The notes under the pieces: model-generated
Seen by the model: only the letters and a program-made list of their open reading frames with translations
What the model was told of the DNA's origin: nothing
Database searches by the model: none
NCBI GenBank assembly: GCA_023247055.1
Contig: JAHFHF010000021.1
Span: 1-39,476 of the forward strand
Direction: 5' to 3'
Origin: Candidatus Omnitrophota bacterium
Lineage (GTDB): Bacteria; Omnitrophota; Omnitrophia; Omnitrophales; Aquincolibacteriaceae
Length of the DNA: 39,476 nt
Made by a program: the position numbers and the translations under genes
Shown here: piece by piece, positions 7,633 to 14,222 of the stretch
Layout of the letters: each line of letters begins with the position of its first letter
Position numbering within the stretch: position 1 is the first letter of the stretch

Positions 7633-8565
7633 TTAGCCACAGTTGTATCTTTCTTTGATGGAAAATTGGGGGGACTTATTGAGCAGCATGAAGATGCGGC
7701 CGACGTACTCTCCGGCAATGCCTAAGGCCAGCAGCTGGATCCCGGAAAAAAGCAGAATGGCTCCGATGATGGAAACCCATCCGCCCAGGAACGTTGTAAA
7801 AAAAACTTTTTGAATTAAAAGATAAATAAGCACGAGAAATCCTATCAGCGCCACGATAAGCCCGAAAAGAGAAGAGATCCTTAAAGGCAGCACCGAGAAG
7901 TTGGTAAATCCGTTCAGCCACAAGCACAACAGCTTGGTTAAGCTGTACTGCGACACGCCGTATTTGCGGGGGTCTTGATCCACAATGACATTGGTGCCGT
8001 TTTTGCTCACGCGAAAAATCAGTCCTGACAAATAGGGGTAAGGCCCCCCGTATTTAATAATTTCACGGGCCAAGCCGTGCGTAAGCGCCAGATAACTGGA
8101 GGGGTACAAATTCTTAGGTTTGCCCAGCATGATTTCCGCCATCCAATAGGTCAGCCGGCTGCCAAAAATTCTAAAAAAACTTTGCTTCGGTTTTTTAGGA
8201 ATCCCGAAAACAAAATCAAAGCCTTCGTTGATTTTGGCAATGAGTTTATGCGTATCCTTAGGAAGATTTTGCAGATCATCATCCATAATAAGGCTGATCT
8301 TGCCTTCGGCCTCGTTTAAACCAGCCATGAGCGCGTTGATCTGTCCGTAATTGCGGAACAGCGATAAAAATTTAACGAATTTTTTCCCGGCCGCTATTTT
8401 TTTGCAAACCTCGTAGCTTTGATCTTTACTGCCGTCATTGACTAAAATGATTTCGTAATCGTATTTTCCCGAGAACTCCCCGCAGAGTTTCTCCACCAAT
8501 TCCGCGAGGGTCGCTTCAGAATTATAGACTGGAATAATGACGCTCAGATCTTTTGCGGGCATCAT
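7633..8565 (-). CDS. ArnC-like polyprenyl-phosphate glycosyltransferase (GT2 with two membrane helices)
   Basis: This family 2 glycosyltransferase has 310 residues. The N-terminal GT-A domain shows LSVIIPVYNSEATLAELVEK, EIILVNDGSKD, the RNYGQINALMAGLNEA segment, and the DDDLQNLP metal-binding motif. The C-terminal part carries two hydrophobic helices (about 235-260 and 268-290) followed by GIAGEYVGRIF. This order and these motifs match ArnC/GtrB/DPM1-type enzymes, which move a sugar from a nucleotide donor to undecaprenyl phosphate at the cytoplasmic face of the inner membrane. ATG at 8565 overlaps the upstream stop in an ATGA junction, so translation is probably coupled. Its product would be a lipid-linked sugar for the GT-C-like proteins of the same operon. 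The sugar itself is not determined; the WecE product is a candidate. Confidence 0.85.
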   Translation of the reverse strand: MMPAKDLSVIIPVYNSEATLAELVEKLCGEFSGKYDYEIILVNDGSKDQSYEVCKKIAAGKKFVKFLSLFRNYGQINALMAGLNEAEGKISLIMDDDLQNLPKDTHKLIAKINEGFDFVFGIPKKPKQSFFRIFGSRLTYWMAEIMLGKPKNLYPSSYLALTHGLAREIIKYGGPYPYLSGLIFRVSKNGTNVIVDQDPRKYGVSQYSLTKLLCLWLNGFTNFSVLPLRISSLFGLIVALIGFLVLIYLLIQKVFFTTFLGGWVSIIGAILLFSGIQLLALGIAGEYVGRIFMLLNKSPQFSIKERYNCG

Positions 8566-9989
8566 CGCTCGGCCTCTTTGACGTGCCCATAGCGGTACAT
8601 ATCCAGCAGTTCCGGAGGAATGCCATAATTTTTAATACCGCAGTCGTCATAGATTTTTTCGACTTTTTTTCTCAGCATCTCTTCGACCATGTCTTCCCAG
8701 CCGGCTTTTGGCAGATGCAATTCGTGCTGATACGCGGCTGACTTCAGGTGCTTGACGGCTTTCCGAATGCCCTGTTCGCGCGTCATCGTATGAAAAAGTT
8801 TTCTTTCCGGTAAAAATTTATTTTCGAACGTGTCTTTGCCGTCCATGATTTTGGCGGCCACATAGCCGCCGTAGAAAGGTGACATGTGCAGGCCGATGCG
8901 CTTGGTGCCGGAGACAAGCCATAAACCCTTGATCGATGTTTCGCCGATGACCGGAAACGTATCCACGGTGGTGGGCCGGTGGCCGACCAGCACTTGTTCG
9001 ACCTGCGATTTGTAGTGCAGCCGGTGGACCTGTTCCATGGCCGACTGAAGCAGGGCATACAAACTGGTAATGCGCGGGTGGTATTCAGGCACCGGTGAAA
9101 TAAAATTGGAGGCCCCGATATAACATCTTTCCTGATCGTAAGGCACGGCATGAACCCCGCAAGCCAGGCCCCGGTTGGCGGTCCGGATGACTTTTTCAGG
9201 GGTTACACCTGAAGACGTCTGTTTTAAAATCAGCGCGGTCCCCACGCCGTAGACTTGCCGCGGAATCCGGCTTTTAATTTCAGGAATCTGGTCGATCAAT
9301 TCCTGCGTTTTGCTGCCGGCGGCCAAAATCACAACCGGCGCTTTATAGACGGCGTTTGCGGCCGTGATTATTTCTTTCTCTTTGCCGCCCACGGTGATTT
9401 TTACGGCCGCCGAAGGGATGATTTCGATGGCTTTATTTTTAGCGAAAATATTTTCAAAAGCATCCCGGATTTTAAAAGACGGAATGAAACCTTCGTTCGG
9501 GATGTAGAGGATTTTTAACGAGCGCCCTTCCGTGGCGGGAGAATAGCCTTTAATCGTTGAAGGGTCCGCAATTTCGTAGGGTTCACGATGCTGCTCGAGA
9601 ACTTCTTGAATCGCAGCGATGTTTTCATCGTCGGCCTCATCGGCCCGGGTATTGTGCAGCACATAGGTTCCGAAATTCAGCGTCAGTTTAAAACGCTCAT
9701 CCGCATACGCATTGATCCGCGCAACCCACTGCGGCCACAAAGCCGCGGCTTTGCGGTTTAAGCCAAAGGTATATTTTTCAATCTCCGAATCTAAAGAGCC
9801 TTTTTCAATTTCCGCAAACGAAGCCAGCATGGCGCCGGAGGCCCAGGAGGCCGCACCCCGTTTGTCGGGCGTCCCGATGATCCCGATTTTAAGATCTTTG
9901 TTTTTCTCCATCAAACAAAACGCCGCCGCATACCCTAAGACGCCGTTTCCAACGATCAGGACGTCGTATTTCTTTTCCGGGCCCATCAT
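8562..9989 (-). CDS. FAD-dependent oxidoreductase of the DAO family
   Basis: This 475-residue protein has an N-terminal Rossmann FAD-binding segment, YDVLIVGNGVLGYAAAFCL, with the GxGxxG glycines at 14, 16 and 19. The order of segments (SWASGAMLASF; a central region ending VVILAAGSKTQELIDQ; near the C-terminus TTVDTFPVIGE and KGLWLVSGTKRIGLHMSPF) is that of the glycine/D-amino-acid oxidase (DAO) family. Members oxidise amines such as sarcosine, glycine or D-amino acids, or act as dehydrogenases. A C-terminal extension of about 80 residues (HLKSAAYQHELHLPKAGWED) is not part of the usual fold. It stands in a glycan operon between a methyltransferase and an ArnC-like gene, so an amino-sugar or amino-acid substituent is a reasonable substrate, but unproven. 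Start is an ATG-ATG pair 20 bases after the upstream stop. Confidence 0.8.
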   Translation of the reverse strand: MMGPEKKYDVLIVGNGVLGYAAAFCLMEKNKDLKIGIIGTPDKRGAASWASGAMLASFAEIEKGSLDSEIEKYTFGLNRKAAALWPQWVARINAYADERFKLTLNFGTYVLHNTRADEADDENIAAIQEVLEQHREPYEIADPSTIKGYSPATEGRSLKILYIPNEGFIPSFKIRDAFENIFAKNKAIEIIPSAAVKITVGGKEKEIITAANAVYKAPVVILAAGSKTQELIDQIPEIKSRIPRQVYGVGTALILKQTSSGVTPEKVIRTANRGLACGVHAVPYDQERCYIGASNFISPVPEYHPRITSLYALLQSAMEQVHRLHYKSQVEQVLVGHRPTTVDTFPVIGETSIKGLWLVSGTKRIGLHMSPFYGGYVAAKIMDGKDTFENKFLPERKLFHTMTREQGIRKAVKHLKSAAYQHELHLPKAGWEDMVEEMLRKKVEKIYDDCGIKNYGIPPELLDMYRYGHVKEAER

Positions 9990-10009
9990 CTCACCAGCCG
10001 TTTTCTGTT

Positions 10010-10651
10010 TTATTTTTTGACCAGCATCGTAAATTCGTAAAGTTCATAATCATGCAGCAGCGCCACTTTTTTAGAAAAATTTCTTTTGCAAAAATCGAAT
10101 AAAAAAAGCGGGTCCGCGTAATACAAATCGGGGCGCATGCGCTCTTTGTCAGAATAGCGCGTCAGCATGTTAAATGAAAACCCTTTTGTGCTCAGCCGGT
10201 CCATGGCCTTGAGCGTATAAAGAACATACTCTTTCCATTTTTGATTCGTGGTTCCAAGCTTGACGTTAAAAATGCCGCTGGCGACCGTGTAATCGGCGGG
10301 GGCCAGCGCAGCCTCTTGGGTAAAAAACCGGACCCGCTTCTTGGCGCGGTGCAGTTTTTTACCGCTGGCAATCATGGCGCCGGAAACATCCAAGCCCCGG
10401 TATTCAAACCGCTTCCTTTGTTGGGTCAAATAAGCCGCCAGCGCTCCGTAGCCGCAGCCATAATCATTGACCGTAAAAAAAGACTCGCCGCGATGAATTT
10501 TGAGAAGCTGTTCAAATCTCAAAAGTTGCGATTCTGCCGAATTCCAATCCACGCCTCGTGCCGTTGTGCCGTGCTGAAGAATTTTTTCGCCGTAATACTG
10601 CGCCACATGCGAGAGGATGCCGGCAAACTGATTCTTCCCGTGTTTCTTCAT
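10010..10651 (-). CDS. SAM-dependent methyltransferase in glycan operon
   Basis: This class I methyltransferase has 213 residues when started at the ATG at 10651, just after the stop of the upstream WbqC-like gene. An earlier in-frame start at 10687 would overlap that gene. Motif I is VNDYGCGYGALAAYL and motif II is YRGLDVSGAMIASG. Later segments VASGIFNVKLG and RLSTKGFSFNMLTRYSDK fit the post-motif strands. The N-terminal 60 residues (FAGILSHVAQYYGEKILQHG) are helical and family specific; similar proteins occur in polysaccharide clusters, but the substrate is unknown. It could methylate a sugar hydroxyl, an amino group or a carboxylate. Confidence 0.75.
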   Translation of the reverse strand: MKKHGKNQFAGILSHVAQYYGEKILQHGTTARGVDWNSAESQLLRFEQLLKIHRGESFFTVNDYGCGYGALAAYLTQQRKRFEYRGLDVSGAMIASGKKLHRAKKRVRFFTQEAALAPADYTVASGIFNVKLGTTNQKWKEYVLYTLKAMDRLSTKGFSFNMLTRYSDKERMRPDLYYADPLFLFDFCKRNFSKKVALLHDYELYEFTMLVKK

Positions 10652-10658
10652 GAGTCTC

Positions 10659-11387
10659 TTAACGCCCGCTGTCTCGAGCCGGGGCATCCTTAAAACTCAG
10701 CATCGATTGTTTCGCACTGTCCCCTTCGTTAAAAATAAGATCTAAAATGCTGACTTCGTGCACAAAGGGAGGAAACAACTGCGTATAGGCCGGATAGCCG
10801 GAATAATTCATATAAGTCAACCGTATCCCCTCCTGCGCAAACAAGGCTTCGTCTAAATATCCTTTGGCGGAAGGCCCTGAAATATATTCGGCTGCGCCGG
10901 CCTGTTTGCACAAATCAATCAGCCGGTCGGTCTTGCCTTCGATCAGCTGATAATCCATGGACCACGAAATTTTAGTTTTAATGCCCAGGATATCGCAAAT
11001 CGTCTTAAGAAACCGGTAATTAATTTGGCTTAAATTTTTTTCAATACATCCCAAGTACAGCGCTTCGAACCGGTCTTTAAAATCGGAGTAATGGCGCGCC
11101 TGAGCGTAATTACGGTTGATGGTTTTCCAGTGCGCCGCCGGCCAGTCCGGATCGGCGACAACCGTTTCCTTGATTTTCTGAGAAAACTTGCCCGTCACTT
11201 CCACCGGAATCGTCAGCCAAGCAGGACCTTGCGCCGTTTTAATCCTATTCCGGTTGCGCCAATCCCTTTTGGTGTACTGCATATCATCGAACAGAATAAA
11301 TTCATCCGCCTGCTGAATCAGGTCAAAATAGCCTTTCCAGGGAATATAGTTAGATTGGACAACGGCGACTTTTTTTGAGCCCTTCAT
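10659..11387 (-). CDS. WbqC-like family protein
   Basis: This 242-residue protein matches the WbqC-like family (Pfam WbqC), frequent in O-antigen and other surface-glycan clusters. Recognisable features are the N-terminal VAVVQSNYIPWKGYFDLIQQ, the LFDDMQYTKRDWRNRNRIK segment, the LTIPV strand and AHWKTINRNYAQARHY. The conserved Gln/Asn/Tyr, Asp-Asp and Arg-Asn-Arg residues suggest an enzyme active site, but no reaction is assigned with confidence; an acyl or amino-acyl transfer to an amino sugar has been an attractive idea. It is the first gene of the eight-gene minus-strand operon and has an AGAG-like ribosome binding site before the ATG. Family is clear, function is not. Confidence 0.85.
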   Translation of the reverse strand: MKGSKKVAVVQSNYIPWKGYFDLIQQADEFILFDDMQYTKRDWRNRNRIKTAQGPAWLTIPVEVTGKFSQKIKETVVADPDWPAAHWKTINRNYAQARHYSDFKDRFEALYLGCIEKNLSQINYRFLKTICDILGIKTKISWSMDYQLIEGKTDRLIDLCKQAGAAEYISGPSAKGYLDEALFAQEGIRLTYMNYSGYPAYTQLFPPFVHEVSILDLIFNEGDSAKQSMLSFKDAPARDSGR

Positions 11388-11479
11388 TCAAATCATCTCT
11401 TAATTTTCCATTGAACTGTCCTCGGAACGCCCCAGCCATACCAACATTATTTATCGTCCTGGCAGCGGCAAAGTGTAGC

Positions 11480-11517
11480 GGCCCCTCTTTAAACTCCCTG
11501 GTCAAGTTTTAGGGGCC
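11480..11517 (-). terminator. Hairpin between the phosphate-transport and glycan operons
   Basis: Arms GGCCCCT (11480-11486) and AGGGGCC (11511-11517) pair perfectly, with an inner AAACT/AGTTT pairing, 3' of the PiT gene on the minus strand. There is no T tract, so termination strength is doubtful. Confidence 0.35.
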
Positions 11518-11545
11518 AAACGGGGTCAAAAGTTAACGAAGCGCG

Positions 11546-12535
11546 CTAAAAAAACCGGACGGCAAAAAGGTAGGAAAGCGCGGAGAGGGTGGCCGAGCAT
11601 GGGATCGTAAGAATCCAGGCCCAGACAATGGTGCCGGCCATGCCCCAGCGCACGGCGCTGACGCGGCGCAGGGAGCCCACGCCCATAATCGCACCGGTGA
11701 TGGTATGCGTTGTGCTGACGGGCACGCCCAGCGAGGAGGAAAGAAACAAAGTAGCGGCTGCGCCTGATTCTGCGCAAAAACCGTCCATGGGCCGCAGCTT
11801 GGCAACTTTCTGGCCCATGGTTTTGACAATGCGCCAGCCGCCGAACATCGTGCCCAAGCCGATGGCCAGATAGCAGGCAATGCCGACCCATAAAGGAATC
11901 TCGAATTCTTTGCCCATAAGGCCGGCGCTAAAGAGCAGGCTGGCGATAACTCCCATGGTTTTTTGAGCATCGTTGCCGCCATGCCCCAGGCTGTAAAGCG
12001 CGGCAGAAAATAACTGGCCTTTGCGAAAAAAACCGTCGATTTGATACGGCGACAGCTTTTTAAAAATCCAAGACACCGCAACGCCGAATGCAATTCCCAG
12101 AATCAAACCAACCATCGGCGAGATAAAAATAAACGTGACGGTTTTCGTGATGCCGGCGGAAACCAGTGCGGCCGGGCCTGCTTTGACCAGGCCCGAACCG
12201 ATCAGCCCGCCGATCAGCGCATGCGAGGAACTTGTCGGTAAACCAAAATACCAGGTAATGAGGTTCCAGAGGCAGGCGCCGGCCAGTGTTCCGAAAATAA
12301 CGTGGTTATCGATGATGTGGATATCGATGATGCCTTTGCCCATGGTTTTGGCCACGTGGTGGCCAAAAACAAAAAATGCCAGCATGTTAAAAAAAGCGGC
12401 CCAAAGAACAGCCTTCTGCGGGGACAATACGCGGGTCGAGACGATCGTGGCAATCGAATTGGCAGAATCGTGAAATCCGTTTAGGAAATCAAATAGAAGC
12501 GCGAGGAAAATCAGAAAAACAATGTACGTGGTCAC
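11546..12535 (-). CDS. pit: PiT-family inorganic phosphate transporter
   Basis: This inner-membrane phosphate permease (PiT, PHO4 superfamily) has 329 residues from the GTG at 12535. The GTG is chosen because AAGGA lies five bases before it and the first hydrophobic helix then starts at residue five; a longer open frame to 12637 overlaps the upstream gene and has no family similarity. Both copies of the family's inverted repeat are visible: FLNGFHDSANSIATIVSTRV near the N-terminus and GGNDAQKTMGVIASL in the middle, plus VPVSTTHTITGAIMGVGS. The length is that of the shorter bacterial and archaeal PiT proteins. It follows the DUF47/PhoU-like gene by eight bases, the standard pairing for low-affinity, proton- or metal-phosphate-coupled uptake. 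Confidence 0.92.
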   Translation of the reverse strand: MTTYIVFLIFLALLFDFLNGFHDSANSIATIVSTRVLSPQKAVLWAAFFNMLAFFVFGHHVAKTMGKGIIDIHIIDNHVIFGTLAGACLWNLITWYFGLPTSSSHALIGGLIGSGLVKAGPAALVSAGITKTVTFIFISPMVGLILGIAFGVAVSWIFKKLSPYQIDGFFRKGQLFSAALYSLGHGGNDAQKTMGVIASLLFSAGLMGKEFEIPLWVGIACYLAIGLGTMFGGWRIVKTMGQKVAKLRPMDGFCAESGAAATLFLSSSLGVPVSTTHTITGAIMGVGSLRRVSAVRWGMAGTIVWAWILTIPCSATLSALSYLFAVRFF

Positions 12536-12543
12536 GGCCGTCC

Positions 12544-13188
12544 TTATGCCTGTTTGACGATAATCGATTCGATGACGTGCACAACGTCTTCGCAGACATC
12601 CAGAATGGTTTCCGCATCCTGATAAATTTCTTTCCACTTGATCACCGAAACCGGATCAGCAGCGTACTTTTCGAACAGATCCAGAAGCATGTCATCGCGC
12701 ATTTTATCGCCCAGCGTTTCGAGATTATTGACCTCGACGCAGGCCTTCAGCACGTCTTTGTACTTCTTGGTATCGCGCAGCCCTTTGACGGCCTGGGCGA
12801 CACCCTTGACGGCCATTTCAATGACGCGCGAAAATTCGGCCAGATTGCGGTCCGTGCTCAACACCTTATAAATGCGCAGGCGGTTGGTGATGGTGTAAAT
12901 CATATCGATGATGTTATCGAGCTCTTTGGAAAGCGCGTGGATATCTTCGCGGTCAAACGGCGTAATGAAGGTTTTGTTGAGTTGATCCATCACCTGCAGC
13001 GCAACCTGGTCGCCCTGATGCTCGATCTCTTTCATCGTGTGGACTTCTTCGGCGTTCACGTCAAAATCTTTGACGAGCCGTGCAAATTCAGTGGCGGCTT
13101 GGACGGCGTAATCGGCCTGCTTATCAAAGAGCGTGAAAAAATCAAACGTTTGCGGTAAAAGCGATTTCGGAAAAAAGCTCCAGCCCAT
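12544..13188 (-). CDS. DUF47/PhoU-like accessory protein of PiT transporter
   Basis: This 214-residue all-helical cytoplasmic protein belongs to the DUF47 (PhoU-like, TIGR00153) family. The repeated acidic helices contain EVHTMKEIEHQGDQVALQVM, DREDIHALSKELDNIIDMIY and ILDVCEDVVHVIESIIVKQ, with the E/D-rich metal-binding patterns of PhoU-like bundles. Proteins of this family are encoded next to pit genes and are thought to control transport. The start at 13188 has a strong GGAGGAG ribosome binding site. It is the first gene of a two-gene phosphate operon. Confidence 0.9.
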   Translation of the reverse strand: MGWSFFPKSLLPQTFDFFTLFDKQADYAVQAATEFARLVKDFDVNAEEVHTMKEIEHQGDQVALQVMDQLNKTFITPFDREDIHALSKELDNIIDMIYTITNRLRIYKVLSTDRNLAEFSRVIEMAVKGVAQAVKGLRDTKKYKDVLKACVEVNNLETLGDKMRDDMLLDLFEKYAADPVSVIKWKEIYQDAETILDVCEDVVHVIESIIVKQA

Positions 13189-13416
13189 AAACTCCTCCGG
13201 AAGTCCTGTTAGAAATGCGGAAACCCATGCCCTTTCGTGTGCAAACGCTGAGTATTAGAGGCGGTTTTTCGCTGAATTGCAAGGTGTTTTGGCTTTAGGG
13301 GACCGCCCGCTGTCAAAAATTCCGGGCTTAAAAAACGGCTTCGCCCGATACCCGAAAGGCCGGTTTTCTGCTATTCTTTAATGAGATAGGCACGATCACC
13401 TTTCAGGGAGGCTTGT

Positions 13417-13677
13417 ATGAAAGCGATAACAATGATTAAAACATTAGGGCTAGCGTTCGCGGTTCTGGGTCTGGCAGTGCCGGCAGCACAAGCGGATATG
13501 AAAAATCTGCCGGAAGGTTCGTATCAATATTCCTGCATGGGCTGCATGCGCAATTTGGACATGCTGACCTGCACGTGCCCGGATGAGAAAGGCATGATGA
13601 AACCGGCCAATCTGCATTTGGCAGGCTGCAGCCGCGAAATTTCCAACCGCAACGGCCAACTGGTCTGCGGCAACTAA
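13417..13677 (+). CDS. Small secreted CVNH-like protein
   Basis: This is the only plus-strand gene left of the origin. It encodes 86 residues with a signal peptide (MKAITMIKTLGLAFAVLGLA, cleavage probably after AQA). The mature part of about 60 residues resembles one half of a cyanovirin-N homology (CVNH) domain: GSYQYSCMGC, LTCTCPDEKG, ANLHLAGCSREISNRNGQL and a final VCGN. Six Cys residues in the mature chain suggest disulphides. CVNH proteins bind mannose or other glycans, but a single half-domain may need to dimerise to do so. A strong AGGGAGG ribosome binding site lies just before the ATG and a rho-independent terminator follows, so it is a single-gene unit. Confidence 0.75.
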   Translation: MKAITMIKTLGLAFAVLGLAVPAAQADMKNLPEGSYQYSCMGCMRNLDMLTCTCPDEKGMMKPANLHLAGCSREISNRNGQLVCGN

Positions 13678-13694
13678 ACAATCCGGTTTAAAAC

Positions 13695-13731
13695 AAAAAA
13701 GCCCGGCTTCTCGAATGAGCCGGGCTTTTTT
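13695..13731 (+). terminator. Rho-independent terminator after the CVNH-like gene
   Basis: A perfect GC-rich stem (GCCCGGCT/AGCCGGGC) with a nine-base loop is preceded by six A and followed by six T. It can end transcription from both sides: the CVNH-like gene on plus and the tRNA-Ser transcript on minus. Confidence 0.92.
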
Positions 13732-13745
13732 CTTTCTAATGAAAA

Positions 13746-13839
13746 TGGCGGAGAAGGGGGGATTTGAACCCCCGGTAGCACTTTCATGCTACGACGGTTT
13801 AGCAAACCGTTGCCTTAAACCGGGCTCGGCCACCTCTCC
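13746..13839 (-). tRNA. tRNA-Ser (anticodon GCU)
   Basis: Read on the minus strand this is a 94-base class II tRNA with encoded CCA. The acceptor begins GGAGAGG and ends CTTCTCC plus G and CCA. The anticodon stem ACGGTTT...AAACCGT encloses GCT, the reader of AGC/AGU serine codons. A long variable arm (GTAGCA...TGCTAC) and the T-arm GGTTCAAATCC are present. It is the last gene of the serS-tRNA-Ser-tRNA-Ser series. Confidence 0.95.
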
Positions 13840-14035
13840 ATAAGGTCAGAAAAATACAGGGCGGATATTCTATCGAGGCGCTTGCGCGCTGAATAGGATA
13901 AAATTTTGCCCGCTGTTCGCCACGGAGACTTTCACATCGACTACGCTGTGAAAGACATCCGCCAGCTTTTATTCTATAGGCAAAAACTTTTCGCCTTCGG
14001 AATGAAAATTTTTGCTTTTAAAATTTAAGTGAAGC

Positions 14036-14125
14036 TGGCGGAGGGAGTAGGATTCGAACCCACGAGAGCCTTGCAGCCCTAACGGTTTTCAAGACCGTCG
14101 CATTCGACCACTCTGCCATCCCTCC
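14036..14125 (-). tRNA. tRNA-Ser (anticodon UGA)
   Basis: This minus-strand class II tRNA is 90 bases with encoded CCA. Acceptor strands GGAGGGA and TCCCTCC pair, the anticodon arm GACGGTCTTGAAAACCGT carries TGA, and the T-arm shows GGTTCGAATCC. The variable arm is long, as expected for serine. It lies 95 bases downstream of the serS stop. Confidence 0.95.
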
Positions 14126-14140
14126 AAAAAAATTTCTGCC

Positions 14141-14165
14141 AGGGAACGGTTTCAAACCGTTCCCT
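14141..14165. repeat. Perfect 12-base inverted repeat between serS and tRNA-Ser
   Basis: Arms 14141-14152 and 14154-14165 are perfect inverted repeats with one base between them. The element sits 15 bases before the 5' end of tRNA-Ser(UGA). It could act as a processing hairpin, or be a dispersed palindromic repeat. Confidence 0.7.
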
Positions 14166-14180
14166 TCCGGTCGAATCTCA

Positions 14181-14222
14181 AGTTTTTATAGAGGCCAGGC
14201 ATGCCTGGCCTCTATAAAAACT
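14181..14222 (-). terminator. 42-bp perfect palindrome overlapping the serS stop codon
   Basis: Arms of 21 bases (14181-14201 and 14202-14222) are perfectly complementary with no spacer. On the minus strand the palindrome begins at the second base of the serS TAG stop, then AGTTTTT, a GC-rich core, and AAAAACT. The flanking A/T runs make it terminator-like on both strands. It may limit read-through from serS into the tRNA-Ser genes or protect the mRNA 3' end. Confidence 0.6.

Noticed and set aside
7632..7718. Upstream extension of the creatininase-family gene
   Set aside because: It overlaps the end of the ArnC-like gene by many codons and shows no family similarity, while the ATG at 7631 is one base after the previous stop.
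6861..9989. Creatinine degradation operon
   Set aside because: A creatininase-family and a DAO-family gene occur, but no creatinase (M24 family) or transporter is present and all neighbours are glycan genes.
12536..12637. N-terminal extension of the PiT transporter
   Set aside because: It overlaps the DUF47 gene and lacks family similarity; the GTG at 12535 has a good ribosome binding site.
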